The notes below the pieces were generated by a model, which saw only the letters and a program-made list of their open reading frames with translations, searched no databases and had not been told where the DNA came from. This document shows, piece by piece, positions 1 through 6,977 of a DNA stretch of 64,000 bases. Numbering within the stretch: position 1 is the stretch's first letter; each line of letters begins with the position of its first letter. Source of the DNA: Diaminobutyricibacter sp. McL0608. GTDB taxonomy: Bacteria; Actinomycetota; Actinomycetes; Actinomycetales; Microbacteriaceae. The DNA is taken from contig NZ_CP154826.1 of assembly GCF_039613825.1 (NCBI RefSeq), forward strand, positions 3,906,001 through 3,970,000, written 5' to 3'. A program made the translations under genes and the position numbers.

Positions 1-278
1 TCGCGATCATCGCGATCGTCGGCACGTTCCTGGTGTGGACGGTGCTGAACCAGACCGGCATCTTCGACCAGGTCAACAGCCTGTTCAAAGACATCTCGGG
101 CGCCGGCGGAGCAGACCTCAAGTCGATTCTCGGGCTCGGCCAGGTGATGGGCTTCTCGCTCATCGTCGCCATCCTCGACATCGTGGTGATCACCGCCCTC
201 GGCGCGATCTTCGCGCTGCTCTACAACCTGAGCGTGAAGATCACCGGCGGCCTGCTCGTCGGATTCACGAACAACTGA
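1..278 (+). CDS. DUF3566-family membrane protein, C-terminal part
   Basis: Only the last ~91 codons are in the window. The reading frame is open from base 3 and the gene begins upstream. The visible protein has a membrane segment at its start, a soluble stretch, then a second long hydrophobic segment (the run through IVAILDIVVITALGAIF) and a short polar end. This matches the C-terminal half of the actinobacterial DUF3566 family, whose genes normally sit directly after gyrA. That position, together with the tRNA-Ile and tRNA-Ala genes that follow, supports the call. The molecular function of the family is not known. Two membrane segments in such a short protein suggest an integral cytoplasmic-membrane role. 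Confidence 0.8.
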   Translation, partial: AIIAIVGTFLVWTVLNQTGIFDQVNSLFKDISGAGGADLKSILGLGQVMGFSLIVAILDIVVITALGAIFALLYNLSVKITGGLLVGFTNN

Positions 279-346
279 GGCAGCGCTGCCCGATTCGGAG
301 AATCGAGACGAATCAGGTAGTCTCTAATTCGCCCAATCGGGCACTC

Positions 347-420
347 GGGGATATAGCTCAGGCGGTTAGAGCGCTTCGCTGATAACGAAGAGGTCCGAGG
401 TTCAAGTCCTCGTATCCCCA
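347..420 (+). tRNA. tRNA-Ile (GAT anticodon)
   Basis: A 74-nt cloverleaf. The 7-bp acceptor stem pairs GGGGATA with TATCCCC, followed by discriminator A. The anticodon loop CTGATAA is closed by CTTCG/CGAAG and gives anticodon GAT. The T arm carries GTTCAAGTC. No CCA is encoded. It lies between the DUF3566 gene and tRNA-Ala, as in related actinobacteria. Confidence 0.97.
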
Positions 421-533
421 CGGTGTTGATTTCCGGCTTCGCCGGTCCTCGCCCGGCGAACGCGGAGAAATGCGACGTACACGCCGCCACATTCCTCCAG
501 TCGCCAGAACACCACAACTAAAAATCCCATCTC

Positions 534-606
534 GGGGCCTTAGCTCAGTTGGTAGAGCGCCTGCTTTGCAAGCAGGATGTCAGGAGTTCGAATCTCCTAG
601 GCTCCA
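534..606 (+). tRNA. tRNA-Ala (TGC anticodon)
   Basis: A 73-nt cloverleaf. The acceptor stem pairs GGGGCCT with AGGCTCC (one G-T pair). The anticodon arm CTGCT-TTGCAAG-CAGG places TGC in the loop, and the T arm contains GTTCGAATC. The discriminator is A and no CCA is encoded. It follows tRNA-Ile after about 110 bp with no gene between. Confidence 0.97.
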
Positions 607-640
607 CAGTTTTCCTCACCCGTGCCGCTAGGGTGCCGCT

Positions 641-1243
641 ATGGCAAGTGTTCTCGCGTGGATCTCAGGCTCCGGAGTCGTGCAGGGCGTGATCATCGGC
701 GCGGCGCTGGCGTTTCTCACGGCGATCGTCGTGATGAACGCGGTCGGCCGGACGATCGCAACGACCACCAATGGCTGGAACTCCGTCGTCACGGTCGAAC
801 AGCCCGGAAACGGAATCCTCGTGCGTGCCGCCGCCGCGAAAGCACTACCCGCCGTCAACGTGTTCGAAGAGGCCGCGTACTGGACGACCACCAGGGATGG
901 CGCCGGAATAACACTGAGCGGTGCGCACGAATACGTGCTGCGATTTCCGGCCGGGCAACTTCCACCGAATGACGCCTTCTGGTCGCTCACTGTCACGGAC
1001 GTCGTCGGGTACATGGTGAGCACCCCGATCGGCCGGTCGAGTTTCAACGATCGTTCGGACCTTGCCCGGAACGCGGACGGTTCGATCGACATCCTTCTCC
1101 AGCGCGACTCCCCACCCGGGCATGAGCAGAACTGGCTGTCAACGCCTGAGGGGAAGTTCAAGCTGACGCTCCGTGCCTACTTGCCCGGCGCCGCGATCCT
1201 CGATGGCACCTACCGTGTGCCCCCGGTCGAAAGGGCGCACTGA
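641..1243 (+). CDS. DUF1214-domain protein
   Basis: A 200-aa protein with one N-terminal membrane segment (residues ~12-33) and a soluble DUF1214 domain. Family hallmarks are the YVLRFPAGQLPPNDAFWSL stretch (~106-125), the RNADGSIDILLQRDSP stretch, and the terminal LTLRAYLPGAAILDGTYRVP stretch. In most bacteria DUF1214 is the C-terminal half of one protein whose N-terminal half is DUF1254. Here the two halves are separate adjacent genes in inverted order, this one first. The ATG start is favoured because the membrane anchor follows immediately. No biochemical function is established for the family. The stop is one base from the next start, so the pair is probably cotranscribed and may form a complex. 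Confidence 0.8.
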   Translation: MASVLAWISGSGVVQGVIIGAALAFLTAIVVMNAVGRTIATTTNGWNSVVTVEQPGNGILVRAAAAKALPAVNVFEEAAYWTTTRDGAGITLSGAHEYVLRFPAGQLPPNDAFWSLTVTDVVGYMVSTPIGRSSFNDRSDLARNADGSIDILLQRDSPPGHEQNWLSTPEGKFKLTLRAYLPGAAILDGTYRVPPVERAH

Positions 1244-1244
1244 G

Positions 1245-1919
1245 ATGAACCGCCTCATCATCAAATACGCCTACCCCATCACAGCGATCATTCTGGTGAT
1301 CTTCGCGTGGGTCATCTACTCCCGGGCCGCTCAAGGATGGAACAACGTCCTGGTCCTCGCCGTCGCCGCCGTCATTGTGTGGGCGATCGGTGCGCCGACG
1401 TTCCTCTACCTGTGGCCGCGCATCACGATCAGCGGCTTCAAGCGCGCGATCCTTAAGCGTGGTTTCGGCACCGGCCCGATCCCCGTGAACACCCTGTACG
1501 CCGAGCCGAGCACCTCTTCCGCTTCGCCCACCGGGAGCCTGATGGGAACCGGAACCGACGATGTGCTCTACGTAGCCGGCTGGCTCGACCTGAGGAACGG
1601 ACCACAGGTCCTGCATGTGCCCGACACGGCCGGCCGGTACTACAGCCTGCAGTTCACCGACCCGTCTACGAGCGCCAACTTCGCGTACGTCGGCAAACGG
1701 GTGACGGGCACCGGGGCCGGTGACTACCTTCTCAGCGCACCCGGCTGGAACGGAACGGTACCGGAAGGCCTGACCCAGATTTCGGCGCCCCACAACTCCG
1801 CTCTCATCATCGGGCGGGTATTCGTCGATGGCGAGAGCGATCAACCGACCGCATACGCGCTTGCGACGCAGATCACGCTCGCACCAGTAAATCCCTCAGG
1901 CCGGTCACTCGGCCAGTGA
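1245..1919 (+). CDS. DUF1254-domain membrane protein
   Basis: A 224-aa protein starting at the ATG one base after the stop of the DUF1214 gene. An alternative upstream start would overlap that gene deeply. Residues ~8-27 and ~33-54 are two hydrophobic membrane segments. The rest is a DUF1254-type domain: VNTLYAEP, the DDVLYVAGWLDLRNGP stretch, and HVPDTAGRYYSLQFTD, which is the recognisable core. The usual fused DUF1254-DUF1214 protein is here two membrane-anchored polypeptides, both apparently with the domain outside the membrane. Function is unknown. Confidence in the family assignment is good. Confidence 0.8.
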   Translation: MNRLIIKYAYPITAIILVIFAWVIYSRAAQGWNNVLVLAVAAVIVWAIGAPTFLYLWPRITISGFKRAILKRGFGTGPIPVNTLYAEPSTSSASPTGSLMGTGTDDVLYVAGWLDLRNGPQVLHVPDTAGRYYSLQFTDPSTSANFAYVGKRVTGTGAGDYLLSAPGWNGTVPEGLTQISAPHNSALIIGRVFVDGESDQPTAYALATQITLAPVNPSGRSLGQ

Positions 1920-1959
1920 CCCCGGTGGCACGATCGGCCGGGTTTCGAACGGACTCGAA

Positions 1960-2160
1960 TACGAGACGCTGGTGATGGGCTTCCAGCACCTCGAGGATGC
2001 CGTACCCCAGACGCTCAGGATCGACGATCGCGCGATAGCCGCGAATCACGCCGCCCTCCTCGGGTCTGCGCACCCGTTCGGCCACCGCACTGTTCGACAT
2101 GTGCACGGCACGCGCCAGTTCGGCGATCGACTGGCGACCGTCCCGCCTAATCTGTTGGTC
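1960..2160 (-). pseudogene. Remnant of an Lrp/AsnC-family regulator
   Basis: On the minus strand from about 2160 downward, the frame reads RDGRQSIAELARAVHMS, then SAVAERVRR and VIRGYRAIVDPERLGYGIL. This is the helix-turn-helix half of an Lrp/AsnC regulator. The first helix has no start codon in frame near 2160. After YGIL the frame jumps to EVLEAHH, a motif that normally lies about 25 residues further on, and the ligand-binding (RAM) domain is then missing. The neighbouring rhodanese gene normally faces an intact Lrp gene, so this looks like that partner after internal deletion and start loss. The reading frame is open over the remnant, so decay is probably recent. Confidence 0.65.
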
Positions 2161-2598
2161 ATGACTTCGAAAACCGACGCCGCACGGCATTTCGCGGCGA
2201 AACTCCAGTTCGAGACCGACCCGTCCGACGTCCACGCGGCCATCGAGAACGGCGAGAGATTCGTCCTGGTCGACACCCGCGGTGAGGCCGCCTGGCGCCA
2301 GGGCCGGGTTCCCCAGGCCATCCACCTGCCGACGGCGGAGATCGCAGAGCGAGCTTCCGACCTCTTCGACCCGTCGACGCCGGTCGTCGTCTACTGCTGG
2401 GGGCCCGGATGCAACGGCTCGACCAAGGCGGCGCTCCAGTTCAGCCTGCTCGGGTACGACGTGCGGGAGATGATCGGGGGCTTCGAATACTGGGCTCGCG
2501 AAGGCCTGCCCGTGGTCGACGACGACGGGCCGGTGGTACGTGAGACGGACGAACTGACCGCTCCGGTCGGAGCCGGCGCGATCGACTGCGCCTGCTGA
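2161..2598 (+). CDS. Rhodanese-like sulfurtransferase
   Basis: A 145-aa single-domain rhodanese. It shows the VLVDTRGEAAWRQGRVPQA segment (CH2A-like, residues ~36-53) and the active-site loop after strand VVVY, with Cys79 as the expected persulfide-carrying residue and a second cysteine at 84 (CWGPGC). A short C-terminal tail ends in two further cysteines. The ATG at 2161 overlaps the edge of the Lrp remnant on the other strand, the usual divergent layout for this pair. The expected reaction is transfer of sulfane sulfur to a thiophilic acceptor in the cytosol. The physiological donor and acceptor cannot be told from sequence. Confidence 0.85.
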   Translation: MTSKTDAARHFAAKLQFETDPSDVHAAIENGERFVLVDTRGEAAWRQGRVPQAIHLPTAEIAERASDLFDPSTPVVVYCWGPGCNGSTKAALQFSLLGYDVREMIGGFEYWAREGLPVVDDDGPVVRETDELTAPVGAGAIDCAC

Positions 2599-2601
2599 GC
2601 G

Positions 2602-2946
2602 TCACGTGTTGAAGCGGAGTCCGAAACCCTCGAAGTAGGTCGCGAGGCGGTTCAGTTCTTTCGAGTGCTGCCTGCGAGACGTGTCGAGCACGGCCGAGAC
2701 CATGATGACGGCGCCGGACGTCGGTTCGTCGGCCTCGGTGATCCAGAGAGTGACGCTCGCATCGGAGGTCTGGCTGAACGGACGTGTCCACTTCGACGGA
2801 CGTGGGCGGGTTGCCACCACGTGATCCGAGCGGCGGGACATGACGGCCCAGCGACCGTCCAGGGTCAGGAGGGATTCGACGCGGTCGAGGGCCTCGTGAG
2901 CGCGCAGGGGAGTCCGGAATGCGTGCTGCACCTCGACAACGGACAC
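2602..2946 (-). CDS. Small conserved protein of unknown function
   Basis: A 114-aa soluble protein, convergent with the rhodanese gene (stops 3 bp apart). I do not recognise a family with certainty. The sequence begins with VEVQHAFRTPLRAHEALDRVESLL, suggesting an amphipathic helix, followed by alternating hydrophobic strands (GRWAVMSRRSDHVVATR, ASVTLWITEADEP, GAVIMVSAVLDTS) and a C-terminal helix (ELNRLATYFEGFGLRF). The pattern resembles small alpha/beta START-like or DUF proteins. No membrane segment, cysteine pair or catalytic motif is evident. The antisense strand has no better ORF and codon choice fits a real gene. Confidence 0.6.
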   Translation of the reverse strand: MSVVEVQHAFRTPLRAHEALDRVESLLTLDGRWAVMSRRSDHVVATRPRPSKWTRPFSQTSDASVTLWITEADEPTSGAVIMVSAVLDTSRRQHSKELNRLATYFEGFGLRFNT

Positions 2947-3039
2947 AAACCTGAAAGTACAGTGAACGCGCCCTGTGTGCAGAGCCCCCTTTCGGGTGGA
3001 CCGTCAATGCACGGCATGCCGCAGCAGTAGGGTGACGGA

Positions 3040-3459
3040 ATGGATATCCGCGTGGCTGCGTACGGGGTGATCGTCGACGGTGAGCGCATCCTGCTCGCCC
3101 ATTGGAACGAATCCGGGCGGTCGGGGTGGACACTCCCGGGCGGCGGAATCGAGGCAGGAGAGGATCCGGCCGACGCTGCGCGACGCGAGATCCTCGAGGA
3201 GACGGGCTACAGCGCCGAACTCGACGCATTGCTCGGCATCGACTCGCGAATCGTGCCGGCCACCCAGCGGCTCGACGGTTCGGGCCGCCCGCTCCACGCC
3301 ATCCGCATCATCTACCGGGCGCACATCGTGTCGGGGAAGCTGACCAACGAACTCGAAGGAACGACCGACGAAGCGGCCTGGTTCCGCCTCGGTGAGGTGC
3401 CCAACCGTCGCGTGGAACTGGTGAACGTGGCGCTCGGGCTGATCGGCGCATCCGCCTGA
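3040..3459 (+). CDS. Nudix hydrolase
   Basis: A 139-aa protein made of one Nudix domain. The Nudix box is complete at residues ~36-58: GGGIEAGEDP, then seven residues, REILEETGY. It supplies the Mg2+-binding glutamates of the REUXEE motif. Flanking strands (VAAYGVIVDGERILLAHW and RIIYRAHIVSG) fit the fold. The enzyme should hydrolyse a nucleoside diphosphate linked to another group (damaged nucleotide, ADP-ribose or NADH type), but the substrate is not identifiable. It stands alone, convergent with the next gene. Confidence 0.88.
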   Translation: MDIRVAAYGVIVDGERILLAHWNESGRSGWTLPGGGIEAGEDPADAARREILEETGYSAELDALLGIDSRIVPATQRLDGSGRPLHAIRIIYRAHIVSGKLTNELEGTTDEAAWFRLGEVPNRRVELVNVALGLIGASA

Positions 3460-3480
3460 CGGGCGCGGCGGGACGCCGAA

Positions 3481-3502
3481 GGCGGCGCCCGGAGACGCCG
3501 CC
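3481..3502. terminator. Possible bidirectional hairpin terminator
   Basis: A 7-bp perfect inverted repeat, GGCGGCG and CGCCGCC, with an 8-nt loop. It sits in the 64-bp gap between the convergent Nudix gene and the minus-strand gene ending at 3524. There is no T-run, so rho-independent function is uncertain. Confidence 0.4.
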
Positions 3503-3523
3503 CTCAGTCGGAATGAGCGCGAA

Positions 3524-4045
3524 CTACTCGCTCGCGGGAGACGCCGGCTCCTCGTCGGCGACCCACAGCTCGTCGTCGGCACGGAACGTCTGCCAGACGG
3601 CGTAGAGAACGCCGACCGCAGCGATGACTCCGAGAATGACCGCTATCGCGCTGCCGGCACCGTGGCCGGACTTCTCTTCGACGACGACCTTGCGGGGAGA
3701 GCGCTCGCCCGAATAGGAACGGGCGCGTGCGTCGCGTGCGTAGTCGGCCATCGACATGGCAGTGCCGATCGCCGATCCCATCGCGGGAATGCCGTCGCGG
3801 ACCAGACGCTCCTTCGCGCTGCCTGCCAGGCGGCTCGTTGCTTCCATTCCCGGACGGACATACTGGTGGTAGCTGTCGCGAACGCGCGGAGCCACCTCTT
3901 CTCTGTTCAGGTGACCGACCTGCCTGCTGGCCTCCTTGGCCACAGCGTTCGCTCGCGCGAGGAGATCTTGCTGCTCCTCCCACAGTTGCTCAGCGGCACT
4001 GCGCAGTTGATCGAGTTCCTTCTTACGCTTCTTTGTCAGGCTCAT
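3524..4045 (-). CDS. Conserved membrane-anchored actinobacterial protein
   Basis: A 173-aa protein. The ATG at 4045 is chosen because GGAGGTCC lies just upstream (4048-4055); a longer frame to 4135 lacks such a site. The N-terminal third (MSLTKKRKKELDQLRSAAEQ, then LLARANAVAKEASRQV) is highly charged and helical, probably coiled coil. Next comes a stretch mentioning SYHQYVRPGM and a glycine/alanine-rich region. One membrane helix (~136-155, SAIAVILGVIAAVGVLYAVW) follows, then a short acidic tail. Homologues are common in Microbacteriaceae with no known role and are sometimes mislabelled as helicases; no helicase motif is present. It is divergent from the cyclophilin gene. Confidence 0.72.
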   Translation of the reverse strand: MSLTKKRKKELDQLRSAAEQLWEEQQDLLARANAVAKEASRQVGHLNREEVAPRVRDSYHQYVRPGMEATSRLAGSAKERLVRDGIPAMGSAIGTAMSMADYARDARARSYSGERSPRKVVVEEKSGHGAGSAIAVILGVIAAVGVLYAVWQTFRADDELWVADEEPASPASE

Positions 4046-4146
4046 ATGGACCTCCATTGCGTGGTGTAGCGAACAGTCTCCATCTTGCCACCGAATGCGC
4101 TGAGGGTAACCCGAGAGGTTCGAACGCCTGTGCAAGAATTGACCTC

Positions 4147-4686
4147 ATGTCAAAGCACACCGCCGTCGCCACGCTCCACACCAACTACGGGGACATCAAG
4201 GTCAACCTCTACGGAAACCACGCCCCCAAGACGGTGAGGAACTTCGTCGGGCTCGCGACAGGCGAGATCGAGTGGACCAATCCGTCCACCGGTGCGACCA
4301 GCAGCGACAAGCTCTACGACGGTGTCATCTTCCACCGCATCATCCCCGGCTTCATGATCCAGGGCGGCGACCCGCTCGGCACCGGTACCGGTGGACCGGG
4401 CTACCAGTTCGACGATGAGATCAATCCTGAGCTGAACTTCACCGAGCCGTATGTGCTGGCGATGGCGAACGCCGGCATCCAGGGTGGCCGCGGCACCAAC
4501 GGCTCGCAGTTCTTCATCACCGTCGCACCGACGACCTGGCTGCAGGGCAAGCACACCATCTTCGGTGCGGTAGAGGATGAGGCATCGCGCAAGGTCATCG
4601 ACAAGCTCGCCGACCTCCCGACGGATGCACGCGACCGTCCACTCGACGACGTCGTGATCGAGTCGGTCACGGTCGAGCAGGCCTAG
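4147..4686 (+). CDS. Cyclophilin-type peptidyl-prolyl cis-trans isomerase
   Basis: A 179-aa cytosolic cyclophilin without signal peptide. Catalytic and binding motifs are clear: FHRIIPGFMIQGGD (with the catalytic Arg), GTGTGGPGY, the substrate-binding LAMANAG and GTNGSQFFIT, then W and HTIFGAV. It catalyses cis-trans isomerisation of X-Pro bonds during protein folding. The start ATG at 4147 fits the family length exactly; the much longer open frame upstream is spurious. It lies 7 bp ahead of the rhomboid gene, the conserved order in this family of bacteria, and both are likely one transcript. Confidence 0.95.
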   Translation: MSKHTAVATLHTNYGDIKVNLYGNHAPKTVRNFVGLATGEIEWTNPSTGATSSDKLYDGVIFHRIIPGFMIQGGDPLGTGTGGPGYQFDDEINPELNFTEPYVLAMANAGIQGGRGTNGSQFFITVAPTTWLQGKHTIFGAVEDEASRKVIDKLADLPTDARDRPLDDVVIESVTVEQA

Positions 4687-4693
4687 GGCTCAG

Positions 4694-5533
4694 ATGACAC
4701 AGCCCGCGGATACCCGGGCTGCCTTTTGCTACCGGCACCCGGACCGCCAAAGTTACATTCTCTGCCAGCGGTGCGGGCGCACGATCTGCCCGGAATGCCA
4801 GACGCCGGCTCCTGTCGGGGTCATCTGCCCGGAGTGCATGAAGCAGCAGCGCGCCGAGGCACCCAGGACCAAGCCGCAGGTGATCACTCGGCTGACCGGC
4901 CGGGGCGCTCCGGTGATCACGTACGCCATCATCGGCCTCTGCGTCTTCGTGTTCATCCTCCAGTCCCTACCCGGGATCGGTGACGCAGTCACGAACGCGA
5001 TCGTCTACGCCGGTGCGTACTCCTATCCGGGGCAGTTCGAACCGTGGCGGATGCTCACCTCGGTGTTCGCGCACGCGAGCATCCTGCACATCGCACTCAA
5101 CATGTACACGTTCTGGATCTTCGGAACGCTGCTGGAACCGTTGCTCGGGCGGGTGCGCTTCCTCCTGCTGTTCCTGCTCAGCGGACTGGCCGGGTCGGTC
5201 GGGGTGCTGTTCCTCGCGTCGCCCGGGACTCCGGTGCTCGGCGCATCGGGCGCCATCTTCGGTCTGCTCGGCGCCTTCCTGGTCATCCAGCGGCGGCTGG
5301 GGGGCAATGCGACCCAGTTGTTGATCCTCGTGGGCATCAACCTGGTGATCGGGTTCATCCCGGGCTTCAACGTCGCGTGGCAGGCGCACGTCGGCGGACT
5401 GATCGCGGGTGCGCTGATCGGTCTGATCTACGTGGAGACGCGGTCGCCGGCCCGTCACAACCTGCAGGTCGGCCTGATGAGCCTTCTGACGCTCATCCTG
5501 CTCGGATTGAGCGCTGTCCACCTGTTCGTCTAG
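4694..5533 (+). CDS. Rhomboid-family intramembrane serine protease with zinc-ribbon N-terminus
   Basis: 279 aa. Residues 12-49 form a B-box/zinc-ribbon-like segment with CYRH, CQRC, CPEC and CPEC pairs. A polytopic rhomboid domain follows from residue ~74 to the end with six or seven membrane helices. The catalytic dyad is Ser185 in GASGAIFG and His232 in AHVGG. HIALNMYTF near 132-140 is the conserved loop-1/helix-2 motif. It should cleave transmembrane segments of membrane proteins within the bilayer; substrates are unknown. It is immediately downstream of the cyclophilin gene. Confidence 0.93.
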   Translation: MTQPADTRAAFCYRHPDRQSYILCQRCGRTICPECQTPAPVGVICPECMKQQRAEAPRTKPQVITRLTGRGAPVITYAIIGLCVFVFILQSLPGIGDAVTNAIVYAGAYSYPGQFEPWRMLTSVFAHASILHIALNMYTFWIFGTLLEPLLGRVRFLLLFLLSGLAGSVGVLFLASPGTPVLGASGAIFGLLGAFLVIQRRLGGNATQLLILVGINLVIGFIPGFNVAWQAHVGGLIAGALIGLIYVETRSPARHNLQVGLMSLLTLILLGLSAVHLFV

Positions 5534-5545
5534 CCGGTGGAAAAG

Positions 5546-5554
5546 TTATCCACA
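5546..5554 (+). promoter_or_regulatory. Perfect DnaA box
   Basis: TTATCCACA, the consensus 9-mer, 13 bp after the rhomboid stop and within the rhomboid-crgA intergenic gap. A second copy in the opposite orientation lies at 5937-5945. Confidence 0.55.
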
Positions 5555-5623
5555 GGTTTATTAACACTGGGGATAGTTACAGCGGTGTAATTGTCCCCAT
5601 TGTTGCGGACCCTCGGGAGGGGG

Positions 5624-5866
5624 TCAGCGCCACCGGGTGGTCATCAGGAAGCCGATGAAGGCGATCCCGAAACCGACGAGGATGTTCCACGCGCCGAGCG
5701 CGGGAATCGGATATTGGCTTTGGCTCACGTAGAAGACGATGATCCAAATGAGGCCGAGGAGCATGAAGCCGAACATCACCGGCTTGAACCACACCGGGTT
5801 GGGGGCGTCTTCGCCGGACTGCGCGTCGTTGCGCTCGGATCTGCTCGGGGACTTGGTGCGTGCCAT
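5624..5866 (-). CDS. crgA: Cell division protein CrgA
   Basis: An 80-aa small membrane protein. A charged cytoplasmic N-terminus (MARTKSPSRSERND) is followed by two membrane helices (~29-50 and ~58-75) separated by a short loop containing PALGAWN, ending in RWR. Length and arrangement are those of CrgA, an actinobacterial septum protein that in mycobacteria interacts with FtsZ, FtsQ, FtsI and related proteins. The gene lies on the minus strand between the rhomboid and sortase genes, its usual place, close to the peptidoglycan-synthesis and kinase cluster. Both flanking intergenic gaps contain a perfect DnaA box. Confidence 0.93.
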   Translation of the reverse strand: MARTKSPSRSERNDAQSGEDAPNPVWFKPVMFGFMLLGLIWIIVFYVSQSQYPIPALGAWNILVGFGIAFIGFLMTTRWR

Positions 5867-5936
5867 AGGTCAATAGTGTACGGGACAACACGGGGCAGAC
5901 TCTGCGCGCGCTCTCCTGCGCAGTCGCTTCCCAGCC

Positions 5937-5945
5937 TGTGGATAA
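5937..5945 (-). promoter_or_regulatory. Perfect DnaA box
   Basis: TGTGGATAA, the reverse complement of TTATCCACA, in the divergent gap between crgA and the sortase gene. With the box at 5546-5554 it brackets crgA in inverted orientation. Confidence 0.55.
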
Positions 5946-5984
5946 CTCGGTGCGTTCACTGGGTGCGCCGTTAGAATCGTCCCC

Positions 5985-6815
5985 ATGTCACCCGACCTCG
6001 ACCCGACGCCCCCCGGCGACGGCGCTGAGGCGCGGACACCACCGCCGGAACCGAAGACGCATCGCCGTCCGTCGGTGCTCGGCGTGATCGGTGAACTGCT
6101 CATCACGGCGGGCGTTCTCGTGCTCCTCTTTCTCGGCTGGCAGGTGTGGTGGAACAGCCTCGTGCTGGCCGGACAGCAGACGAACGCCGCCGCTTCGCAG
6201 AGCCGGCAGTGGCTCGATCAGGCGTCCGCGAGCCCGGCACCCACGCCGACGCCGACGAAAACGCCTGGGTCGGACAAGCCCGACTACGGTCCGCCGCCGG
6301 TCATGGCGGCTCCCGCCGCCTACCAGCCGTTCGCGGTCCTCTATGTTCCACGGCTCGGTCCGGAGTGGAAACGGATCATCAAGCAGACGGTCGATGTGGA
6401 CCAGGTGCTCAACAGTTATACGGCCGGCGTCGGTCATTATCCGGACACCCAGATGCCGGGAGCGGTCGGCAACTTCGCTGTGGCGGGGCACGACAGCGGG
6501 TGGGGCAACGCGTTCATCGACCTCTCCAAGCTGCGCCTGAACGACGCCATCTATGTGCAGACCAAAGACGGGTGGTACACGTACCGGTTCCGCAACTTCG
6601 AATACGTTCAGCCCTCCGCCGTCTCGGTGCTCTATCCCGTTCCGCGCCAGCAGAATGCAACGCCGAAAGATCGCATCATGACCATCACGACCTGCAATCC
6701 GCCGTTCCACGCGGGTGAACGTCTCATCGCCTACACCCTGTTCGACAGTTGGCAGCCGTTGAGCGTCGGTCCGCCCGCAGAGATCGCCGCGCAGGTCAAG
6801 GCACAGGGAGGGTAG
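5985..6815 (+). CDS. Class E sortase
   Basis: 276 aa. A proline-rich cytoplasmic N-terminus is followed by one membrane helix (~32-51), a linker rich in Pro/Thr/Ser (82-95), and a sortase catalytic domain (~115-276). The catalytic triad is His169 (AVAGHDSGWG), Cys237 (ITTCNPPF) and Arg246 (GERLIAY). The class E assignment rests on the TTCNP motif and actinobacterial context. It should anchor surface proteins to the cell wall by transpeptidation; no substrate with a sorting signal is encoded in the window. The divergent crgA and the downstream 52-codon gene plus pabA form its conserved neighbourhood. Confidence 0.9.
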   Translation: MSPDLDPTPPGDGAEARTPPPEPKTHRRPSVLGVIGELLITAGVLVLLFLGWQVWWNSLVLAGQQTNAAASQSRQWLDQASASPAPTPTPTKTPGSDKPDYGPPPVMAAPAAYQPFAVLYVPRLGPEWKRIIKQTVDVDQVLNSYTAGVGHYPDTQMPGAVGNFAVAGHDSGWGNAFIDLSKLRLNDAIYVQTKDGWYTYRFRNFEYVQPSAVSVLYPVPRQQNATPKDRIMTITTCNPPFHAGERLIAYTLFDSWQPLSVGPPAEIAAQVKAQGG

Positions 6816-6818
6816 AGA

Positions 6819-6977
6819 ATGTATGCAGCGCTGTGGCGCGCGCTCCCCGGTCCGGTGTGGGTGCGCATCCTGATCCTGATCGTTCTGATCGCGATCGTTC
6901 TCTACGCCCTCGTCACATGGGTCTTCCCGTGGGTCGACGCACTGCTGGGCGACCAGGAAGGAACTGTGGGCACGTGA
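6819..6977 (+). CDS. 52-aa membrane protein
   Basis: A short gene starting with ATG three bases after the sortase stop (GAGA just upstream) and ending in TGA that overlaps the GTG start of pabA. The product is 52 aa: a short N-terminal segment (MYAALWRALPGPVWVR), one strongly hydrophobic helix (ILILIVLIAIVLYALVTWVF), then an acidic tail. The tight coupling to both neighbours and the clean membrane helix indicate a real gene. Similar tiny membrane proteins occur at this place in related genomes as far as I know. Function is unknown. Confidence 0.75.
   Translation: MYAALWRALPGPVWVRILILIVLIAIVLYALVTWVFPWVDALLGDQEGTVGT

Noticed and set aside
433-445. Small hairpin CCGGC-TTC-GCCGG after tRNA-Ile as a terminator
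   Set aside because: The stem is only 5 bp, there is no T-run, and such hairpins are frequent by chance at this base composition.
5534-5623. Possible replication origin
   Set aside because: Only one perfect DnaA box per gap, no AT-rich unwinding element and no dnaA/dnaN next to it. Listed only as isolated boxes.
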